Shown piece by piece: positions 1 to 7,823 of a stretch of DNA of 32,458 nt (position 1 is its first letter; the number at the start of each line of letters is the position of its first letter). The stretch lies in IMG/VR virus record IMGVR_UViG_3300020370_000020, positions 1 to 32,458 of that record; one strand, written 5' to 3'. A model generated the notes under the pieces. It saw only the letters and a list, made by a program, of their open reading frames with translations. It was not told where the DNA came from and did no database searches. The DNA comes from a virus. The position numbers were made by a program, and so were the translations under genes.

Positions 1-531
1 AAAGTAAACAATTCTAAACAAATTTGTTTTAATACCGAGTTGTTTACTTTTAATTTAAAATTTGCACAAACTTTAATAAATTATAGAAATTTAGAAAATT
101 TTTTATCATTTGATACTATAATTTTAGAAAATGTTATTTCAAATATATGTCGTAAAAATAATTTAAAAATTCATGTTAACGAAGAACCTCTTGAAAATAA
201 TACATTAGGTCTTGTCCCTTTTGGACATAATTCAAATTTAAAATATTTTATTCCTTTTGAAACGGTTTATTTAAAAAATATTCAACATGATTTTGTATTA
301 TTTCCTTTTAAAGATGAGAATGAATATAAATTTTTTTGGTTCGCTCAGAACATAGACGTAAATGATGAGATTTTCTATAGAGATTTTAAATTATATATTG
401 ATGATAATTTTATAAAATCTAATGAAATAGTTTCAATAAATAAAAATTCTAAATTATCATTTTTTCATAAAAATAAAAAAATTAGAGATTTTCAATTTAA
501 CGATGAAAAACATTTTGGATATAAAAAATGA
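1..531 (+). CDS. Hypothetical protein, 5' end outside the window
   Basis: The reading frame is open from base 1 to the TAA-less junction at 531, so the gene probably begins upstream; the first in-window start-like codon is TTG at 40, without a clear ribosome binding site. At least 163 residues are encoded, rich in Asn, Lys, Phe and Ile, with no recognisable motif, signal peptide or membrane segment. Base composition is markedly more AT-rich than the genes that follow. Its TGA overlaps the ATG of the PLP-enzyme gene (ATGA), implying translational coupling and one transcript. I do not recognise the family. Confidence 0.6.
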   Translation, partial: KVNNSKQICFNTELFTFNLKFAQTLINYRNLENFLSFDTIILENVISNICRKNNLKIHVNEEPLENNTLGLVPFGHNSNLKYFIPFETVYLKNIQHDFVLFPFKDENEYKFFWFAQNIDVNDEIFYRDFKLYIDDNFIKSNEIVSINKNSKLSFFHKNKKIRDFQFNDEKHFGYKK

Positions 532-1331
532 GTACACTATGGAATGAGACCGATGAGGATTATCTTGAACTTGTGAAAGATTGGACAGACCCATATCCTA
601 CACCACAACTGGTTGAGCATGATGGTATTCTTGTAGTACGAGATGACATGCTCAATGCAGGTTCAAAAGTACGATTTATAGATTATCTTATAGGTTCAAA
701 TAAAGACATAAATGAATGGGTTTTTGGTTCATGTCCTGCTACTGGATACGCACAAATAAGTTTACCGATTGCATGTAAACGTCATAACAAAAAATCAGTA
801 TTGTTCATGGCGAAACGTGATGAAAAAAATCTTACTGAATATCAAAAACGTGGCATAGAATTAGGTGTTGATTATCATTGGGTAGAAAATGGTATGTTGA
901 CAGTCACACAAAAACGTGCAAAAGATTATGCCGCCGAATCATCTGACAGAATGGTTTTGCCTTTGGGTCTTGAACATCCATCAGTTCTTGGTTCGATAAT
1001 AAAAGTTGCAAGAAATCTACCAGTCACACCAAATGAAGTATGGACCGTGGGTTCAAGTGGAACATTAAATAGAGGGTTACAACTTGCGTGGCCTAATGCG
1101 ACAATACATGTTGTAAGTGTAGGACATACTATGAATGAACGAGAAATAGGAAGAGCAATTTATCATCGTAGTGAATATAAATTTGACCAACCCGTTAAAG
1201 AAGATGAAATGCCTCCATTTCCTTCTGCACCTACATATGATGCAAAGGCGTGGAAGTTTATTCAAGAACTTTCTGATAAAAAATTATATGGTGATATAGG
1301 TACAACATTGTTTTGGAATGTAGGAGCATAA
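528..1331 (+). CDS. PLP-dependent enzyme, fold type II (ACC deaminase / D-cysteine desulfhydrase-like)
   Basis: A 267-residue protein whose layout fits tryptophan-synthase-beta-like (fold type II) pyridoxal-phosphate enzymes. The segment GSKVRFIDYL (residues 45-54) matches the family's GNKxRKLExL, making Lys47 the probable Schiff-base lysine. SCPATGYAQ (68-76) lies where the substrate/cofactor QSNHxRxT loop normally is, and GSSGTLNRG (175-183) resembles the Gly-rich phosphate loop. It is shorter than cellular homologues (about 320-340 residues). The substrate cannot be read from sequence. It is coupled by overlap to the upstream ORF and to a small methyltransferase downstream. Phage PLP enzymes are known in thymidine-hypermodification clusters, which makes a DNA-modification role possible but unproven here. 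Confidence 0.62.
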   Translation: MSTLWNETDEDYLELVKDWTDPYPTPQLVEHDGILVVRDDMLNAGSKVRFIDYLIGSNKDINEWVFGSCPATGYAQISLPIACKRHNKKSVLFMAKRDEKNLTEYQKRGIELGVDYHWVENGMLTVTQKRAKDYAAESSDRMVLPLGLEHPSVLGSIIKVARNLPVTPNEVWTVGSSGTLNRGLQLAWPNATIHVVSVGHTMNEREIGRAIYHRSEYKFDQPVKEDEMPPFPSAPTYDAKAWKFIQELSDKKLYGDIGTTLFWNVGA

Positions 1332-1867
1332 TGGCACACTTGCAACAGGCAGAATATGTAAAATCTTTGAAAAAAATTTATCCACATTTTTTTAGTAAGA
1401 AGAAAGTTTTAGAAGTAGGCAGTTTGAATATCAATGGTTCTATTAGAGATTTTTTTTATGAATGTGAATATGTAGGTATAGACGTAGGAGAGGGAGAAGG
1501 TGTAGACTTAGTATGTGAAGGACAAAAATATGATGCTCCAAACGAAACTTTTGATGTATCTTGTTCAGCCGAATGCTTTGAGCATAATCCATTTTGGCTA
1601 GAGACTTTTTTGAACATGATAAGAGTTACTAAATCAAAAGGCATGGTCTTTTTTACTTGTGCTAGTGATGGAAGACCAGAGCATGGAACGACAAGAACCA
1701 GTCCTGGTAATTCTCCATTAACAATTGATAAAGGATGGGATTATTATAAAAATTTAAACAAAAAAGACTTTACAAAGTTAATAGACTTTGATAAACTATT
1801 TGTATCATATAGTTTTGCGATAGATAAAGAAATTTGTGACCTCTATTTTTTCGGTATAAAGAAATGA
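1331..1867 (+). CDS. Class I SAM-dependent methyltransferase (small, Methyltransf_11-like)
   Basis: Encodes 178 residues from ATG 1331, which sits in TAATG overlap with the previous stop and has AGGAG at 1322-1326; an upstream in-frame ATG at 1313 lies inside the previous gene and is disfavoured. VLEVGS (residues 26-31) is the SAM-binding motif I, YVGIDVGEGEGVD supplies the acidic end of strand 2, and SAECFEHNPFW resembles the motif after strand 4 in small-molecule or sugar methyltransferases. No DNA-recognition domain is visible, so the substrate is open (nucleotide, sugar or protein). The stop overlaps the start of the next methyltransferase (ATGA). A similar pairing of a small methyltransferase with an SPPY methyltransferase recurs at 17530-19385. 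Confidence 0.7.
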   Translation: MAHLQQAEYVKSLKKIYPHFFSKKKVLEVGSLNINGSIRDFFYECEYVGIDVGEGEGVDLVCEGQKYDAPNETFDVSCSAECFEHNPFWLETFLNMIRVTKSKGMVFFTCASDGRPEHGTTRTSPGNSPLTIDKGWDYYKNLNKKDFTKLIDFDKLFVSYSFAIDKEICDLYFFGIKK

Positions 1868-3402
1868 AACATTATTATGAACGTAATGACTACGTTTTAG
1901 ACCATGAAGTCAATAAGACATTTGAAGAAATTCTTTGGATGTCAGATGATGAATTTCGTCAATGGTTGACTGACATGAGAAATACAATCGCATATGCTTG
2001 GGATGAACTTGGTCTACCTCCAAGAGTAGGTTGGAATAAGGATGCTATAATAGAACAATTTAATAAAATGTCATCTTTTCCAGTTCATGAAATGCATAAA
2101 GGTGATAATATAATTCGAAATACATCGGTCATTGGTAATGCTTGTAATCAGTTCTTTCCTACCATGATGAAGACCCGAATTAATTATTCTAAAAATGATG
2201 ATGGTCTTTCAATCTATGACCACTTTGTAGATGATAAATTATCAGAGAAAGTTTACAAATATTCACATCGTCATTTCAAACGTGACAGTTTTTATGAATA
2301 CTCTCAAACAGTTCCTGTTAAAGGTAGAATAAAAGATTTTTTGATTCCTGCTGAATCTGGTAAACAATGGGTAGAAATTTTTGAACGTGATTTTAGAGGT
2401 TTGGGCACTCATGATTATTGGATTGCACCTCATTCCGAAGATACAGAATATACTGGTCATAATCAAGACCTTGTGAACGTAAAATGGTGTACACTTACAA
2501 AAGATGAAATTAAAGAATTAAATATTCCTGAAAAATGTTTAGTAAATGCAAAACTTGATGAAAATGATTTGTTTCGTATTCGTTTATTCAAGTTTGGTCA
2601 AAAAATATTTCCTGTAGGTTTTAAGGCATTTCGTATTTCATGGTGTCAGTATGCAGTAAACTTTCCTCCTCTTACCGCTAAATATTTGTATGAAAGGTAT
2701 ACTGAACACATTAAAGAGCAAGATGTTATCAATGTTTATGACCCTTCTAGCGGTTGGGGCGGTCGTTGTCTTGGCGCTATGTCTGTTACCGATGACCGTA
2801 ATGTCCATTATATCGGGACCGACCCTAATACCGACCATTGGATTGAAGAGTTGGGTATTACGAAATATGAGTATCTTGCAAAATTTTTTAATGAGAATAA
2901 ATATGGCTCACTTTTTCCGCACAACCATACCTATGAAATATATCAGCTTGGTTCCGAAGAAATCAAAAATAATAAGCAGTTTCAAACCTACAAAGGAAAA
3001 CTTGATTTCATCTTCACAAGTCCTCCGTACTTTGCTAAAGAAGCATACTCAGAAGATGAAGAACAATCCTACAAAAAATTCCCAGAATACCAATCTTGGG
3101 TAGATGGTTTTTTAAGACCCACCCTTGAGACATGTATCGAGTATTTGAGACCTAAACGATATTTACTTTGGAATATCGCCGATGCAAAATTTGGTCCTGA
3201 TATGTTACCTCTTGAAGAAGATAGTAACAAGATTTTGAGAGAGCATGGTATGGAGTTTGTTGAGAAAATTAAAATGACATTAGCCTGGATGCCAGGCGGT
3301 AATCGAATTGGTGATGACGGTAAACCAAGTTATAAGAATGCCGTTAAAGTTGATGATAAATGGTTCAAGTTCGAACCAATTTTTGTTTGGTATAAACCTT
3401 AA
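1864..3402 (+). CDS. DNA methyltransferase-like protein with SPPY motif (copy 1)
   Basis: A 512-residue protein with a long N-terminal region and a C-terminal Rossmann methyltransferase domain. DPSSGWGGR (about residues 291-300) is a motif I for SAM binding, followed by YIGTDPN as the strand-2 acidic turn, and TSPPY (about 385-389) is the catalytic (D/N/S)PPY motif of N6-adenine/N4-cytosine DNA methyltransferases. The same architecture, including the conserved xPPLTAKYLYERY-type helix before motif I, occurs in the protein at 17530-18807, so the two are paralogues. The target base and sequence are unknown. The SPPY type is also used by base-modifying enzymes of phages, so protection against host restriction or hypermodification is a reasonable inference. 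Confidence 0.72.
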   Translation: MKHYYERNDYVLDHEVNKTFEEILWMSDDEFRQWLTDMRNTIAYAWDELGLPPRVGWNKDAIIEQFNKMSSFPVHEMHKGDNIIRNTSVIGNACNQFFPTMMKTRINYSKNDDGLSIYDHFVDDKLSEKVYKYSHRHFKRDSFYEYSQTVPVKGRIKDFLIPAESGKQWVEIFERDFRGLGTHDYWIAPHSEDTEYTGHNQDLVNVKWCTLTKDEIKELNIPEKCLVNAKLDENDLFRIRLFKFGQKIFPVGFKAFRISWCQYAVNFPPLTAKYLYERYTEHIKEQDVINVYDPSSGWGGRCLGAMSVTDDRNVHYIGTDPNTDHWIEELGITKYEYLAKFFNENKYGSLFPHNHTYEIYQLGSEEIKNNKQFQTYKGKLDFIFTSPPYFAKEAYSEDEEQSYKKFPEYQSWVDGFLRPTLETCIEYLRPKRYLLWNIADAKFGPDMLPLEEDSNKILREHGMEFVEKIKMTLAWMPGGNRIGDDGKPSYKNAVKVDDKWFKFEPIFVWYKP

Positions 3403-3417
3403 TATAAAAAAATAATT

Positions 3418-3633
3418 ATGAGAGATGTTGTCAAAAAAGATGTTCTAGAAAAATTAGAACTTGTTAAAATGAAGTATGCCGCAATGGACAAAAATAGAAA
3501 ATGGTATGCATTTGAACAAAAACCAGATTGCGTAGATGATATGTGGGATGTTAAAGATGGTGATTTTATTAGACTGCATACTCTACCTGTCAGAACGATT
3601 AGGTACCAAGAGTCATTAGTAGAAAGAGTATAA
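3418..3633 (+). CDS. Small hypothetical protein (71 aa)
   Basis: A short charged ORF 15 nt after the methyltransferase stop, ending 9 nt before the tRNA. It has no obvious Shine-Dalgarno sequence, no membrane segment and no recognised motif; the N-terminal half looks helical and basic, the C-terminal half acidic. Coding is supported mainly by its fit in the tightly packed + strand array. Function unknown. Confidence 0.5.
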   Translation: MRDVVKKDVLEKLELVKMKYAAMDKNRKWYAFEQKPDCVDDMWDVKDGDFIRLHTLPVRTIRYQESLVERV

Positions 3634-3642
3634 TTTTTTTGG

Positions 3643-3718
3643 GCGAGTATAGTTCAGTTGGTAGAACGTTTGCTTGCCAAGCAAAAGGTCACGAGTTCGA
3701 ATCTCGTTACTCGCTCCA
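3643..3718 (+). tRNA. tRNA-Gly(GCC)
   Basis: Complete cloverleaf: acceptor stem GCGAGTA/TACTCGC with seven perfect pairs, D-arm with GTTC/GAAC pairing and AGTTGGTA loop, anticodon stem TTTGC/GCAAA enclosing TTGCCAA with anticodon GCC at 3676-3678, and T-arm ACGAG/CTCGT with TTCGAAT loop. Discriminator T is followed by an encoded CCA (3716-3718). It would read GGC and GGT; GGT is very common in the genes here. It sits between a small ORF and the promoter of the VWA gene. Confidence 0.97.
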
Positions 3719-3727
3719 AAAAAAAAC

Positions 3728-3755
3728 TTGACACCTCATCAGAATTTGGTAATAT
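3728..3755 (+). promoter_or_regulatory. Sigma70-type promoter of the VWA/zincin gene
   Basis: TTGACA at 3728-3733, a 16-bp spacer ending AATTTGG, and TAATAT at 3750-3755 as -10. The spacer end and the leader downstream (ending TAACCCTT) match the promoter at 6196-6223, which supports this alignment over the alternative TATATA at 3753. The ATG lies 66 bp after the start of the -35. Confidence 0.72.
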
Positions 3756-3793
3756 ATAACTATGTTGATGAGTAACCCTTCCTAAAAAATCTC

Positions 3794-6190
3794 ATGAATT
3801 TACGAGAATCAAAATCAATGTTGGCTAAACTGCTAGCCACAGAAAATATCAAAGTTGAACATGGCAATTATGAGACTGCCGCTTTTGACCCTAAAAATCG
3901 TGTGCTTTATCTTCCGATTTTCAAGTGGATGGACGGTGATGTCTATGACCTTCTTGTTCTTCATGAAGTAAGTCATGCACTCAATACTCCTGCTGATGGT
4001 TGGCATTCGTCAGGTAATGAAAAAGGCAAAGGTTACAAGTCATTTCTCAATGTTACCGAAGATGCTCGTATTGAGAAGAAAATCAAACGAAAATATCCTG
4101 GTGCTTCTAAGGCAATGGTTCTTGGTTATCGTGAATTAATGCGTAACGATTTCTTTGGTATCAATGGAATCGAGATTGATGGACTTCCTCTTATTGACCG
4201 CATTAACCTTCATACAAAAGGTGGTGCTTCAATGGGCATTGAATTTACTGAAGATGAAATGAAGTGGGTTGATGAACTGATGTCTCTTGAAACTTTTCCT
4301 GAGATTGTCGAATTTACTGACAGACTTTATGATTATTGTGCAGAAAATGAAAGCATGACCGATGACCATGATTTCAATATGTTTTCTGGTGATGGTGATG
4401 GTGAAAGTGAAGAAGGTGATATGGACTTTGACCCGATGGGCGAAACACCTTTTGAATGGAATGAAGAGTCTGAAGAATCAGAGCCACGTTCTGGTATGCC
4501 TGATGGTGAGGGTGATGAAGGCGAGGAAAATGAGTCTGAATCAGATAATTCAGAAGGTCCATCTTCCGAATCTGAAGAATCTGCGAATGGTTCAGATGAA
4601 ACAAAATCTTCAGATGGTAATTCGCCTGCCGATAAATTCAAAGATGAATTTGAAAACGATGATAATGATGAAACAGATGGTCAAGTCAATCCGTCAAATA
4701 CTGTTGGTGCTGAAGGTGGTGTTGGTACAAATGTAAATCCAAATGCAGTTTCAGGTCCTCGTTCAATTACTGATGAATTCTTTCGCAGAAAAGAATCAGA
4801 ATTGAATGAAGTTATTGATGATGATAGAAAATATATCTATGCCAATATTCCAAAAGCAAATTTGAAAAATATTGTTATTGATTACAAACAATTGGCTCAG
4901 ATGCATGAAAAGTTTTATGGTGATGAATCTCACACTGGTTATTGGGGTACTATGACACCAACCGAGTCATGGTCTTCCGCACCTAAAAGATTCAAAGAAT
5001 TTCGTGAGCAAAATAAATCAATCATTGATTATCTTGCAAAAGAATTTGAGATGAAGAAACGTGCAGATGAGTACAAACGTACCGCATCGGCAAACACTGG
5101 TGTTCTTGAAACGTCAAAACTTTATTCTTACAAGTATTCAGACAATCTTTTCAAAAGAGTGGCTACCGTGACAACCGGTAAGAATCATGGTCTTGTCATG
5201 TTCATTGATTGGTCTGGTTCTATGAATAGTAATATGGCCGGTACTGTAGAACAAATGATGATACTTGTAATGTTCTGTAGAAAAGTTAATATTCCTTTTG
5301 ATGTTTATGCATTTACTGACCGATTGTGGCGTTCAAGTAGCCAAAGAGCCAGTTTAGACATGGAACATGATGCTCCAAGATGGGATTATCAACCTGGTGA
5401 CTTGTGTGAGCAAGAGCATTTTAATTTGATGCAATTGTTTTCGAATAAAATGTCAAACACCGATTTCAATAAAGCCTGCTGGAATGCTATCAATATACGT
5501 GACCATTTCGTAGGTAAAATTAATTGGCATTATAGTGATAGTAAAACACCTTCAATACCAAATGAATACTGCCTAGGTGGTACTCCTTTAAATGCGGCCA
5601 TTGTTGCAGGTCATGATTTGGTTCGAAAATTCAAACGTGATAACAATGTTCAAATTGTTAACACTGTATTTCTGACAGATGGTGATTCAAGTCAATTTGA
5701 CCGTTATCTCGATTCAAGTAAAAAAGAACAATATTTTAATCGTCATGACCATTTGACAATTCGTGATACAAATACAAAAACAGAAGTTGTGAGAAAAACT
5801 GCAATGAGTTGGTCGGCCAGTCACAGAAGCATGACTGAAATCTTATTTGATTCTTTGCGTAAATCAACTGGTGCAAACATCATTGGTTTCTTTCTTGTTA
5901 ATCGTCTTGACCGACATAAAGTTGGTTACTATGCACCTAAATCTTCTGATTATGAAGAAATTATGTCATCATGGCGTAAAGAAAAATGTATTGTAACCCA
6001 AATGGATGGTTATGATAATCTTTATATCATTAAAGACGGTGCTGACCTTCAGATTGATAGTACCTCAGAACTTGACAAAGTTGATGTTGGTTCTAAAAAA
6101 TCTGCAATACGTAATGCTTTCAAAAAAATGAATCGTAAGAAATTACGCAACCGTGTAGTTCTCAATAAATTTATTGATTTGGTAGCATAA
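3794..6190 (+). CDS. CobT-like zincin plus VWA-domain protein (putative metallopeptidase/MoxR partner)
   Basis: A 798-residue protein in three parts. The N-terminal domain contains LVLHEVSHAL with HEVSH at residues 57-61, a zinc-metallopeptidase HExxH motif. Residues about 190-320 are a low-complexity Asp/Glu/Ser-rich linker, as in CobT and other MoxR partners. The C-terminal region carries a von Willebrand A domain with MIDAS DWSGS at 472-476, a conserved threonine in GGTPLNAA and LTDGD further on. It is followed by a CobS-like AAA+ ATPase (6269-7489). MoxR/VWA pairs usually act as ATP-driven chaperones or chelatases, but the HExxH motif makes a protease or metal-handling role equally possible. 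T4-like cyanophages carry genes annotated cobS/peptidase of this type. Cobalamin synthesis is not implied by anything else here. Confidence 0.78.
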   Translation: MNLRESKSMLAKLLATENIKVEHGNYETAAFDPKNRVLYLPIFKWMDGDVYDLLVLHEVSHALNTPADGWHSSGNEKGKGYKSFLNVTEDARIEKKIKRKYPGASKAMVLGYRELMRNDFFGINGIEIDGLPLIDRINLHTKGGASMGIEFTEDEMKWVDELMSLETFPEIVEFTDRLYDYCAENESMTDDHDFNMFSGDGDGESEEGDMDFDPMGETPFEWNEESEESEPRSGMPDGEGDEGEENESESDNSEGPSSESEESANGSDETKSSDGNSPADKFKDEFENDDNDETDGQVNPSNTVGAEGGVGTNVNPNAVSGPRSITDEFFRRKESELNEVIDDDRKYIYANIPKANLKNIVIDYKQLAQMHEKFYGDESHTGYWGTMTPTESWSSAPKRFKEFREQNKSIIDYLAKEFEMKKRADEYKRTASANTGVLETSKLYSYKYSDNLFKRVATVTTGKNHGLVMFIDWSGSMNSNMAGTVEQMMILVMFCRKVNIPFDVYAFTDRLWRSSSQRASLDMEHDAPRWDYQPGDLCEQEHFNLMQLFSNKMSNTDFNKACWNAINIRDHFVGKINWHYSDSKTPSIPNEYCLGGTPLNAAIVAGHDLVRKFKRDNNVQIVNTVFLTDGDSSQFDRYLDSSKKEQYFNRHDHLTIRDTNTKTEVVRKTAMSWSASHRSMTEILFDSLRKSTGANIIGFFLVNRLDRHKVGYYAPKSSDYEEIMSSWRKEKCIVTQMDGYDNLYIIKDGADLQIDSTSELDKVDVGSKKSAIRNAFKKMNRKKLRNRVVLNKFIDLVA

Positions 6191-6195
6191 AACCC

Positions 6196-6223
6196 TTGAC
6201 ATTGACCAAAAATTTGGTATAAT
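6196..6223 (+). promoter_or_regulatory. Sigma70-type promoter of the CobS-like AAA+ gene
   Basis: TTGACA at 6196-6201 and a perfect TATAAT at 6218-6223, 16-bp spacer ending ATTTGG. The leader contains ATGTTGGTAATGAG and TAACCCTT, closely matching the leader after the promoter at 3728. It lies directly after the stop of the VWA gene, giving the ATPase its own promoter within the unit. Confidence 0.87.
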
Positions 6224-6268
6224 ACTAATGTTGGTAATGAGAAATAACCCTTTGCTCAATGAGGCATT

Positions 6269-7489
6269 ATGAATTTGACTGATAAACAAAAACAATTCGT
6301 TGAACTGGCAATCTCTGAAGGTTTTGGTGAAACCATCACCACACGAGATATCAAAGAACTTCAAGCCAAACATGGCAGTTCTTTATCCGTGCAATGGTTG
6401 CAAAAATCTGATGTACTTCGCATGTCTCGTGGTGTTTATCGTCTGCCAACTATTGCCGCCAATGGTGCGGTTGTAATGAGTGAAAGCACCTCTAACCCTG
6501 TATCTTCAGAATCAACTATGATTGCTACCAAAGTAGATGAGAAGGTTACTAAGATTGAACCTTCTCTTCCTGCATCTATCACTAATACTGAAGATGTGAG
6601 TTTTGTTCCTGAAGTAGATGGAACATTTGTTCCGTTCGGTCAATTCAAAGATATTCATAATATCATTAAATCAAATCTGTTTTATACAGGTTTCATTACT
6701 GGTCTGTCTGGTAATGGTAAAACTTTTCTCGTTGAACAGGCTTGTGCCAAAGCCAAACGTGAAATGTTTCGTGTCAATATTACTGTTGAGACTGATGAAG
6801 ATGACCTTCTCGGTCACTACGTATTGATTGACGGTCAAACTGTATGGCAAGATGGTCCTGTCATTCAAGCCATGGACCGTGGTGCCGTTCTGCTTCTTGA
6901 TGAAGTAGACCTTGCATCTAACAAAATCATGTGTTTGCAACCAGTTCTTGAGGGTAAAGGTGTTTATGTCAAAAAGATTAATCGTTTTGTCAAACCCAAG
7001 ACTGGTTTCAATGTGATTGCTACCGCAAACACTAAAGGTAAAGGTTCTGATGATGGCCGTTTTATCGGTACTAACATCCTCAATGAGGCTTTCCTTGAGA
7101 GATTTGCAATTACCATTGAGCAAGAGTATCCTACTCCTGCTACCGAGAAGAAAATTCTCGTTGGTATCATGCAGTCACTTGGGTGTCTTGATGATGAGTT
7201 TGCACAAAAACTTGTTGATTGGGCCGACATCATCCGTAAGACATTCTATGATGGTGGCATTGATGAAATCGTTGCTACCAGACGCCTTGTTCACATCGTA
7301 AATGCATTTAAGATTTTCGGTGACCGAATGAAGGCGATTCAACTTTGTGTCAATCGTTTTGATGACGAAACAAAACAGGCATTTCTTGACCTGTACACCA
7401 AGGTTGATGGTGATGTTAATAAACCTTCAGAAGAGACTTCAGAAGGAGGTGAACCTCAAGTTGATTCTGATGACAGAACACCTTTTTGA
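6269..7489 (+). CDS. CobS/MoxR-like AAA+ ATPase
   Basis: A 406-residue AAA+ protein. The N-terminal 60 residues look like a small winged-helix or helical domain; Walker A GLSGNGKT is at 145-152 and Walker B VLLLDEVD at 207-214, followed by sensor-like ATANT and an arginine-finger-like FLERF. The best family fit is CobS/MoxR ATPases, which work with VWA proteins such as the preceding CobT-like gene. The C-terminus is acidic and Ser/Gly-rich. ATG 6269 is 46 bp after a near-perfect -10. An intrinsic terminator follows immediately, so the pair forms a separate transcription unit. In cyanophages this gene is usually annotated cobS (porphyrin biosynthetic), but the true substrate is not established here. 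Confidence 0.85.
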   Translation: MNLTDKQKQFVELAISEGFGETITTRDIKELQAKHGSSLSVQWLQKSDVLRMSRGVYRLPTIAANGAVVMSESTSNPVSSESTMIATKVDEKVTKIEPSLPASITNTEDVSFVPEVDGTFVPFGQFKDIHNIIKSNLFYTGFITGLSGNGKTFLVEQACAKAKREMFRVNITVETDEDDLLGHYVLIDGQTVWQDGPVIQAMDRGAVLLLDEVDLASNKIMCLQPVLEGKGVYVKKINRFVKPKTGFNVIATANTKGKGSDDGRFIGTNILNEAFLERFAITIEQEYPTPATEKKILVGIMQSLGCLDDEFAQKLVDWADIIRKTFYDGGIDEIVATRRLVHIVNAFKIFGDRMKAIQLCVNRFDDETKQAFLDLYTKVDGDVNKPSEETSEGGEPQVDSDDRTPF

Positions 7490-7502
7490 TTGTCATATAT
7501 AT

Positions 7503-7537
7503 AATAGGTGAGTCCAAAAAGACTCACCTATTTTTTT
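7503..7537 (+). terminator. Rho-independent terminator after the CobS-like gene
   Basis: A 12-bp perfect stem (7503-7514 with 7521-7532; core AGGTGAGTC/GACTCACCT), six-base loop CAAAAA, then a run of seven T to 7537. It begins 13 bp after the ATPase stop. Confidence 0.93.
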
Positions 7538-7556
7538 ATTTACTCGTGAGAAAATT

Positions 7557-7823
7557 ATGGAAATCAAATTAACAGGGAATGTAATCATAAGGCACCAATC
7601 AGTTCCCGAATGTCAATGGTGCGATAAAGCAAAAGAATATCTAGAAGAAAAAGGGCTGAAATATACAGTCATTAATTCTGATAAACGTTTTTTTGGTGAG
7701 ATTATGAAACACACCAAATCAACGTCTGTACCTCAAATTCTCATTAAAGGCGAGTTTGTGGGTGATTATAAAGGTATGTTACAATATTTTCTTGATAAGG
7801 AGGAAGAAGATGTCGATTGTTGA
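7557..7823 (+). CDS. Glutaredoxin
   Basis: An 88-residue thioredoxin-fold protein with redox centre CQWC at residues 19-22, preceded by a VIIRHQSVPE strand and followed by the KAKEYLEEKGLKY helix typical of glutaredoxins. TSVPQILIKG (cis-Pro segment) and GDYKGMLQYF (GG-like glutathione site) complete the fold at normal length. It overlaps the peroxiredoxin gene by 14 bases, so both proteins should be made together. In Haemophilus-type enzymes Prx5 and glutaredoxin domains are fused in one chain, so this glutaredoxin is the probable electron donor of the neighbouring peroxiredoxin. Phage glutaredoxins can also reduce ribonucleotide reductase. Confidence 0.9.
   Translation: MEIKLTGNVIIRHQSVPECQWCDKAKEYLEEKGLKYTVINSDKRFFGEIMKHTKSTSVPQILIKGEFVGDYKGMLQYFLDKEEEDVDC

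Noticed and set aside
2690-3103. 137-codon + strand ORF
   Set aside because: It is out of frame within the SPPY methyltransferase, whose motifs clearly define the coding frame.
4333-4736. Overlapping ORFs on both strands in the acidic linker region
   Set aside because: They are shadows of the repetitive Asp/Glu/Ser codons of the VWA protein; the products are low-complexity Ser/Pro/His or Met/Lys strings.
7499-7505. TATAAT at 7500-7505 as a promoter for the glutaredoxin gene
   Set aside because: There is no acceptable -35 at 15-19 bp and the box overlaps the terminator stem. Readthrough or an unrecognised phage promoter type remains possible.
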